A stretch of 10,468 nucleotides of DNA, from positions 1 through 10,468 of the forward strand of contig PIVW01000183.1 in NCBI GenBank assembly GCA_003353825.1, written 5' to 3'. The stretch is from Chloroflexota bacterium. GTDB lineage: Bacteria; Chloroflexota; Anaerolineae; J102. Positions 6,370 through 10,468 of the stretch are shown piece by piece. Made by a program: the position numbers and the translations under genes. How positions within the stretch are numbered: position 1 is the first letter of the stretch; each line of letters opens with the position of its first letter. Under the pieces are notes generated by a model, which ran no database searches, had not been told where the DNA came from, and saw nothing but the letters and a program-made list of their open reading frames with translations.

Positions 6370-6558
6370 CCTTCGACCCTGCTCAGGACAGGTCTGCGCC
6401 CTAATCCTGTTCGACAGCGTTCAACATGTGCCAGACTAATACAGAAATTGAAGATTATAGTTGGCGACCGCGTGACGCCATCATCACTTGCATCCCGGCC
6501 AGTTCTGCCAGTTCGAGCGGTGTTACGGTTGTAAGCTTTTCGGTGCAGCCCTACAATT
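6147..6558. other. gene-poor interval between dnaN and the acyltransferase gene
   Basis: About 410 bp with no convincing complete gene. It holds the doubtful small ORF at 6124-6369 (-), the dispersed-repeat fragment at 6371-6390, and on the minus strand a start-less open frame near 6550-6455 reading LTTVTPLELAELAGMQVMM before a TAA. That frame resembles a protein C-terminus. The interval looks like decayed sequence rather than a designed regulatory region. Confidence 0.4.
6371..6390. repeat. short dispersed repeat fragment (CTTCGAC..GCTCAGGACA type)
   Basis: CTTCGACCCTGCTCAGGACA resembles a short repeat, CTTCGACnnGCTCAGGACA, that I recall as scattered in many copies through genomes of Chloroflexota and other environmental bacteria. 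There it gives spurious peptides such as LSKVEG and FDKLRTG. Here the minus strand in one frame reads RPVLSRVEG and stop, matching that pattern. The identification is from memory; a genome-wide count would settle it. Confidence 0.45.
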
Positions 6559-7770
6559 TCAAGCGGCAGTCGTTTTGGCTTTCACCTCGTCGCCTCTTTT
6601 CGGTTTCATGCCAAAGAGCCTGCGCATAGGCTCAAAGGGCTTAATGAGCAGTTCAATCAATCCCAGCCCCATCAAGAGCGAGCTGATCCCAATGATCAGT
6701 AGCTTCACCAAAATGCTTACGTTCCACTGCACGACGAAGTATGAAACCACGATGATTACCGGCTGGTGGACCAGGTAGAAGGGCATTATGGTTTCGTTTC
6801 CGTATACAAGCAATTTATTCGAGAAGTTCAGGCGGGTCATGGCCAGGTAGAGAACGAAGAGAGCCCAACCCCAGCTAATAAGCGTGAAGAAGAGATTTGC
6901 GATGATGGACCCCGGGAGGACGAAGGTAAAGCCCCAACCAATAACGACATCGTCTCCGTATACCGCGGATAATGCAAAATAGGCAGCCAAGCCTGCGATA
7001 CCGCTGGCAAATAACAGCCACCGATCACGGCGAACGGCATAAACAAATCTATCGTCAGCATAAAAGATGTACCCTACGACGAAAAAGAGGAAGAAGTAGA
7101 CGAAATCTAACCAACCATGTACTTCTACAGGAACAAATGGCAGGACGAGAACCCTGGCCAGGGCTAATGGAAGGATAAATAGTAGAATCCCGCCCCGTTT
7201 CTCAACGAGACGGCCCAGCCAGGAAATTAAAGAACCTCCGGTATCTCTTCTGAACCAGCTAAAGATAGGTAAGGCCAGAAGAGAAAATAGGAACAAGAAA
7301 GCCAGAAACCAGAGATGAAGCCCCCAATCACCAAACACTCCCGGAGTGAACCAAAAATCTGGTATAAGCTCGGCCAGCCATTCAGGGATGAAACTCAAGA
7401 AAGAGCCCTCAAAGCGTCCGTTGTGTAGGGCTTCGAGATATCTTTGAAACGGTGTCAGCAAAATGGAGCCCACGATGAAGGGGATGAGCAGTCGATTCAC
7501 TCGCTCACTAATAAACTGCCGGTTGCTTCTCCGGCGCAGGGCGAACATGCTGCCGGCACCTGCAACCAGGAAGAACAGCGGTATGCCCCAGGGGTTGATT
7601 GTCAGCAGAATGCCCATGACTGCATCGCTTTTAATTACGTTGTTGATGTGCCACGGCATCAGCGGATCAAAGGGTCTCAAGACATGATAGAGGAAGACAC
7701 CAAATATGAGGATTACGCGTAACCAATCGAGATAGTACAGACGTGCGGATCTTTCTTTTGTATTTTCCAT
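6559..7770 (-). CDS. acyltransferase 3 family membrane protein
   Basis: Integral membrane protein of the acyltransferase-3 family (OafA/MdoC type), which transfers acyl groups, usually acetyl or succinyl, to sugars or lipids of the cell envelope. The 403 residues contain about ten hydrophobic segments. The family signature R-X10-H is present in the first helix (R18 to H29, in YLDWLRVILIFGVFLYH). Further hallmarks are PLFFLVAGAG, the RVNRLLIPFIVG motif after helix 2, HLWFLAFLF, and PFYLVHQPVI near the end. The C-terminal tail is basic and cytosolic. The ATG has AGGAG about 7 nt upstream. The gene follows the serine-hydrolase lipoprotein by 139 bp on the same strand, with a palindrome array between them, so co-transcription is possible but not certain. 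The acyl donor and acceptor cannot be told from sequence. Confidence 0.9.
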   Translation of the reverse strand: MENTKERSARLYYLDWLRVILIFGVFLYHVLRPFDPLMPWHINNVIKSDAVMGILLTINPWGIPLFFLVAGAGSMFALRRRSNRQFISERVNRLLIPFIVGSILLTPFQRYLEALHNGRFEGSFLSFIPEWLAELIPDFWFTPGVFGDWGLHLWFLAFLFLFSLLALPIFSWFRRDTGGSLISWLGRLVEKRGGILLFILPLALARVLVLPFVPVEVHGWLDFVYFFLFFVVGYIFYADDRFVYAVRRDRWLLFASGIAGLAAYFALSAVYGDDVVIGWGFTFVLPGSIIANLFFTLISWGWALFVLYLAMTRLNFSNKLLVYGNETIMPFYLVHQPVIIVVSYFVVQWNVSILVKLLIIGISSLLMGLGLIELLIKPFEPMRRLFGMKPKRGDEVKAKTTAA

Positions 7771-7782
7771 TTTCTTCTCCTA

Positions 7783-7856
7783 GGTCTCCGGCCGGCGAGG
7801 GGGTCTTCCGTCCGGAGGGAAGTGTCTTCATCCGGGCGAAGGGGTCTTCCCCCTCC
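7783..7856. repeat. tandem array of about 20-bp CCGG-centred palindromes
   Basis: GTCT recurs at 7784, 7803, 7824 and 7844, a period of 19-21 bp. Unit 2 is CTTC-CGT-CCGG-AGG-GAAG (7806-7822). Unit 3 is CTTC-AT-CCGG-GC-GAAG (7826-7841). Unit 1 is a diverged CTC-CGG-CCGG-C-GAG form. Unit 4 is a degenerate GTCTTCC remnant. Each unit is an inverted repeat around CCGG. The array ends 12 bp before the acyltransferase start codon, so it lies in that gene's leader or in the spacer from the upstream hydrolase gene. It could be an operator array, a set of RNA hairpins, or a degenerate minisatellite. Confidence 0.5.
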
Positions 7857-7883
7857 AGCATAAAGAAATTACCTAAATAAGAG

Positions 7884-7911
7884 CAGTGACGAGCAGCTAT
7901 CGCTCGCTCTC
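7884..7911. terminator. possible hairpin at the end of the serine hydrolase gene
   Basis: GTGACGAGC pairs with GCTCG-CTC-TCAC around an AGCTATC loop, giving a bulged stem. On the minus strand it is followed by TGCTCTTATTT. It overlaps the last bases of the hydrolase gene and may weakly terminate its transcript. The bulge and weak T-run make this uncertain. Confidence 0.3.
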
Positions 7912-9541
7912 ACTCCTCAAGCCGTCCGACAAGTGTCAGCACGGCATCAGGTCTGTTGAGATCTTGTATCTGGACCGTCATTCGATCCTCTTCAAAGGTC
8001 GCACTTATTTGCTCCCGAGAATTGTCTCCAATCGCATCATGATGGACAACTAAGACGTTATCTGACTCCCACCGACCCTTCGCTCCCTCGAGGAGGCCGT
8101 TTGCACCAGGGAAGGTGCGATAGACGTTATCCAGCCCGATCAGCCACTCGATCTGATTTCCGTCAACGAAGCTCAAGACAAACACTGCCTCCGCTTCCTG
8201 CGGAAAAGCCAGAGAAACAGACTGCAAGCCAGCCGGATTGGGGTCCATTACAAACGTCTGCCTCGCTACCCGCTGGGCAATTTCCGATAGAGGCGGCACC
8301 GGCTCAGGCTGAACTCGAACTGACGAAGCTGCAGCTTGGATCTTGGCTTCCAGGGCAGCCACTCCATCGGGATTGGATGGCAGCGGGGCTGCGGATTCTG
8401 CCGCCGGGAGGATATAGGAGGTCAACAGTGTTTCAAGTACGCTATACTGATTTCGTCCGCCGCCGCCGGTCGTGACCACCACCATGTCCAGATCGGGAAA
8501 AACAAAAACCCTTTGCCCGTCCTGGCCATCTGCATAGTAGGAGTCGGAATCATTCAGCCACCACAAATACCCATAACCTTCAGCCACTGGGAAGTCTGGG
8601 GGAAAACTACTGACGGGACTTGTCGCTGCCTCCACCCAATCGGCTGACAACACTTGTTGACCATCCCAGACTCCCTGATGTAAGTAGAGGTAGCCAAGCT
8701 TAGCCATATCATGAGGGGCCATAGCCAGATCGCCCCACCCGTTGTTGTTGCCCTGTGGATCAGAGGGCCAGATTACATCGGAGACGCCCAGCGGCGCAAA
8801 GAGGTGCTCTTGGGCGAAGTCCAAGGCGCTCATTCCAGTGGTCTCTTGGATGATGGCGGAGAGGAGATGTGGATTGGGACTGCAATAGACCCAGCTTGTG
8901 CCCGGGACTTCCGTCACTGGCAAGTCAAGCGTAAACTGGGCCCAGTCTGGACTTTCTCTCATTTGCCGAAGTGTGAGCTCACCCACAGCCGGTTCGTTTA
9001 TGCACTCAATGCCCGAACTCATGGCGAGCAGGTCTTGTACTGTCATCGCTTCCTTGTTGGCATCAACATTCGCCACGCTCCGATCTGGGAAGAGATCGAG
9101 GACAGTTTGCTGGACGCTGTCGATATACTCCTTTTCGATGGCAATGCCGATGAGCGACGATATGAAGCTCTTCGTAACGGAGGCGAGGTCGTGTAATGAG
9201 CCTTGAGCGAAAGGATAGAAGTAGGCGTCTGTTACTACATAGCCGTTGCGGGCGATCAACAGGCTGTGGATGCTAAAGCCGTCTTGTTCCTCGAGGTAAT
9301 CAAAGGCTTCCGTCAAGAGTTCCGAGTCCATCCCTTGCTCCTCAGGTGTCGAGCTGCGCCAACCATCGGTGGGCCAATAATCCTGTTGGATTGGCGTGGG
9401 TGTCGGTGGAACCGGCGTCGGCTCAGGCACCTGCGCTGCGGTCGGTGGAGGGATCGGACTACAGGCGCTCAGGATCACAGCGAATACAGATAGTGCAAGC
9501 ATTAATATGGTTACAAGGTTCGTATGTCTTGTTTTGTTCAT
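7910..9541 (-). CDS. beta-lactamase-fold serine hydrolase lipoprotein
   Basis: Probable exported lipoprotein of the class C beta-lactamase / penicillin-binding-protein-like family. Residues 1-27 are a lipoprotein signal with lipobox LSAC (Cys27), followed by a Pro-Thr linker (31-52) that tethers the enzyme outside the membrane. The serine-lysine pair is SVTK (121-124). The second motif, usually YxN, reads YCS (219-221) within WVYCSPNPHLLSA. The KTG region appears as GQDGQR (339-344), preceding a VFVFPDLDMVVV strand; such replacements are common in esterase- or peptidase-like relatives rather than true beta-lactamases. Residues about 390-543 form a separate beta-rich C-terminal domain. The start is supported by GAGGGAG upstream of the ATG. 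The substrate is unknown, and antibiotic resistance should not be assumed. The gene lies upstream of the acyltransferase on the same strand. Confidence 0.88.
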   Translation of the reverse strand: MNKTRHTNLVTILMLALSVFAVILSACSPIPPPTAAQVPEPTPVPPTPTPIQQDYWPTDGWRSSTPEEQGMDSELLTEAFDYLEEQDGFSIHSLLIARNGYVVTDAYFYPFAQGSLHDLASVTKSFISSLIGIAIEKEYIDSVQQTVLDLFPDRSVANVDANKEAMTVQDLLAMSSGIECINEPAVGELTLRQMRESPDWAQFTLDLPVTEVPGTSWVYCSPNPHLLSAIIQETTGMSALDFAQEHLFAPLGVSDVIWPSDPQGNNNGWGDLAMAPHDMAKLGYLYLHQGVWDGQQVLSADWVEAATSPVSSFPPDFPVAEGYGYLWWLNDSDSYYADGQDGQRVFVFPDLDMVVVTTGGGGRNQYSVLETLLTSYILPAAESAAPLPSNPDGVAALEAKIQAAASSVRVQPEPVPPLSEIAQRVARQTFVMDPNPAGLQSVSLAFPQEAEAVFVLSFVDGNQIEWLIGLDNVYRTFPGANGLLEGAKGRWESDNVLVVHHDAIGDNSREQISATFEEDRMTVQIQDLNRPDAVLTLVGRLEE

Positions 9542-9755
9542 TTTCTTTCTCCCTCATTTCAAGATTGATCGTTGGTGAGTTCGGGTCTGATTTTGTTAGA
9601 GATCAATCAGTATGGATCTAGGGATGGGCAAGGGCCGGCAATGGTCTACCCGTGCAGCCTGCTTGGGTATTCCTGCGGTTCCCTGCAGTCGTTTACAGGC
9701 AGGGAACCGCAGGCCCACTCCGAGTAGATCAACCCGACGGCCTCAGCCGTATTCC
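9542..9755. other. spacer between the GIN-domain gene and the hydrolase gene
   Basis: The 214-bp spacer holds the 15-bp hairpin at 9672-9713. It also has an inverted pair GATTGATC (9563-9570) and GATCAATC (9601-9608) enclosing 30 bp just upstream of the hydrolase start. The latter could be a transcription-factor site or a leader hairpin. I could not assign a good -35/-10 pair for the hydrolase gene. Confidence 0.35.
9672..9713. terminator. 15-bp perfect hairpin downstream of the GIN-domain gene
   Basis: CCTGCGGTTCCCTGC (9672-9686) pairs with GCAGGGAACCGCAGG (9699-9713) across a 12-nt loop. It sits 43 bp after the GIN-domain stop, where a terminator is expected, but neither strand has a T-run after it. 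It may stop transcription by structure alone, protect the 3' end, or be a REP-like mobile palindrome. Confidence 0.5.
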
Positions 9756-10421
9756 TCACTCCTGCTTGAACGAGGATGAGACATCCGCATTTATCGTGCC
9801 CAGGGTAGGGCTGCCAACATACCTGACATGGGAACCACCCTTGGCAACGGCATTCAGACTGCCGCTGGGATTCACCGTCACATGGCTGCCGCCGTTGGCT
9901 TTGACATTGGCGTCGCCCACCGCCAGGTCGGCGAGTTTGCCGTGGCTACCCCCACTGGCATCGATCACCAGATCCCCGGCGGAGCCGCTCAGGGTCACGT
10001 GGCTGCCTCCGGAGAGGTCAAATTCGGCATCACCGACATCGACATCACCCTGTAGATGACTGCCACTGGACAGCTTAGCGTCCAGGACCTTCGTTGATCT
10101 GAGGCCGTTGATGGTAGCGTGGCTGCCGCTTTCCAGATCCAGCCCGGTTAGTTCGGGCATGGTGACATCGACCTCCAGGGTGGCATTCTTTAGGCTGTAG
10201 GAACGGCCGGGCTCCAGCCCGATCTTGAGTGTGTTGCCTTCCTTGGCCACCCGCACACGCTCTACCAGGTTGTCGTCGATGCGAATGGACGATACTTCGA
10301 TAGCATTGAAATGTCGGCGCTCAGCTATAAAGATGGAGTGGTCGATCCGAAAGGTTCCGAATATTTCATTACTGAAGTAAAAGCGAACCTGACTTCGTTT
10401 GATGACGCCTACCACACCCAT
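9756..10421 (-). CDS. GIN-domain (DUF2807) beta-helix protein, 5'-truncated
   Basis: Putative auto-transporter-adhesin head GIN domain protein, a family of surface or periplasmic parallel beta-helices of poorly known role. From about residue 46 the sequence follows the family: SIRIDDNL, GNTLKIGLEPG, then six rungs each marked by Gly-Ser-His (99-101, 120-122, 139-141, 158-160, 178-180, 196-198), spaced 18-21 residues, ending in GGSHVRYVGSP. Before residue 38 the translation is unlike the family and lacks the usual signal peptide. FNAIEVSS (38-45) recalls the family's opening strand (FDAIEVSG), but about 14 residues that normally follow it are missing. An in-frame TAG lies upstream of the ATG and no Shine-Dalgarno is evident. 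The 5' end therefore appears lost at a junction near 10287-10320, beyond which the plus strand codes instead. Confidence 0.75.
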   Translation of the reverse strand: MGVVGVIKRSQVRFYFSNEIFGTFRIDHSIFIAERRHFNAIEVSSIRIDDNLVERVRVAKEGNTLKIGLEPGRSYSLKNATLEVDVTMPELTGLDLESGSHATINGLRSTKVLDAKLSSGSHLQGDVDVGDAEFDLSGGSHVTLSGSAGDLVIDASGGSHGKLADLAVGDANVKANGGSHVTVNPSGSLNAVAKGGSHVRYVGSPTLGTINADVSSSFKQE

Positions 10422-10468
10422 GGTACGGGCACACTAGCGCTCGACGTACTTGCTAATGACAGTGATCC
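10311..10468 (+). CDS. Ig/cadherin-like (Big_9-type) surface protein, partial, runs off the right edge
   Basis: In this frame the plus strand reads ANLTSFDDAYHTHGTGTLALDVLANDSD to the last base. DDAY...LDVLANDSD is the hallmark opening of the bacterial Ig/cadherin-like repeat (typically DDAYTTxEDTxLTVDVLANDSDPDG) found in tandem in large extracellular adhesins. The frame is open from 10194, and 10311 is its first ATG. No Shine-Dalgarno precedes that ATG, and no signal peptide is encoded. The open frame upstream of about 10310 lies antisense to the genuine part of the GIN gene and is a shadow. So this is either the broken 5' side of a large surface protein or a gene with an unusual start. It is short because the window ends. 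Confidence 0.5.
   Translation, partial: MSALSYKDGVVDPKGSEYFITEVKANLTSFDDAYHTHGTGTLALDVLANDSD

Noticed and set aside
7444..7722. plus-strand ORFs antisense to the acyltransferase
   Set aside because: Composition is typical of a shadow frame opposite a clear membrane-protein gene.
7783..7856. CRISPR-like reading of the 20-bp array
   Set aside because: Units are contiguous with no spacers, and no cas genes are present.
7882..7890. 9-mer GAGCAGTGA shared with the left-edge hairpin (minus strand)
   Set aside because: The match does not extend on either side and 9 bases can recur by chance in 10 kb.
8101..9196. several plus-strand ORFs antisense to the serine hydrolase, up to 161 codons
   Set aside because: The hydrolase frame has a full set of family motifs and a signal peptide; the antisense frames have none.
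9652..10059. 135-codon plus-strand ORF opposite the GIN-domain gene
   Set aside because: Its repetitive Pro/Leu pattern is the mirror of the GSH repeats on the coding strand.

Overview
The window is a stretch of bacterial chromosome around the replication-initiation genes. It carries dnaA, dnaN and the redox regulator rex, flanked by envelope and accessory genes. The organism is most likely a Chloroflexota bacterium of the Anaerolineae/Caldilineae type. That is an inference from protein style: an HlyD-like adaptor with tandem RGP(S/T)A hairpins next to a Yip1 protein, a lipoprotein with a Pro-Thr-rich linker, a GIN-domain beta-helix protein, and two short dispersed repeats of a kind I recall from such genomes. 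No marker gene settles it.

Left part (1-1834): a minus-strand pair, a Yip1-family membrane protein followed 34 nt later by an HlyD/MacA-like adaptor. The adaptor stops before the second half of its lipoyl domain, just ahead of a hairpin at the window edge, so it looks 3'-truncated. A candidate promoter lies upstream of the Yip1 gene.

Core (1959-6146): rex (+) has its own extended -10 promoter. It converges on dnaA (-), and a 13-bp-stem hairpin between them probably terminates both. dnaA and dnaN (+) are divergent rather than in the common dnaA-dnaN operon. The roughly 740-bp gap between them holds an AT-rich block, two palindromes and a good dnaN promoter. It is the natural oriC candidate, but I find no consensus DnaA box there.

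Right part (6147-10468): about 410 bp without a convincing gene, holding a dispersed-repeat fragment and a doubtful small ORF. Then follow three minus-strand genes: a membrane acyltransferase, a beta-lactamase-fold serine hydrolase lipoprotein, and a GIN-domain (DUF2807) beta-helix protein. A tandem array of CCGG-centred palindromes separates the first two. A 15-bp perfect hairpin separates the last two. At the extreme right a plus-strand frame encodes the start of an Ig/cadherin-like (Big_9-type) domain, head to head with the 5'-truncated GIN gene.

The core genes act in replication initiation and redox-dependent transcription. The accessory genes look like cell-surface functions with signs of rearrangement: two truncated genes, dispersed repeats and a head-to-head junction. 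I did not find a clearly new multi-gene system. The most unusual items are the divergent dnaA/dnaN origin-like region, the truncated-gene junction at the right end, the Gly-Ser-His ladder in the GIN protein and the palindrome array before the acyltransferase.
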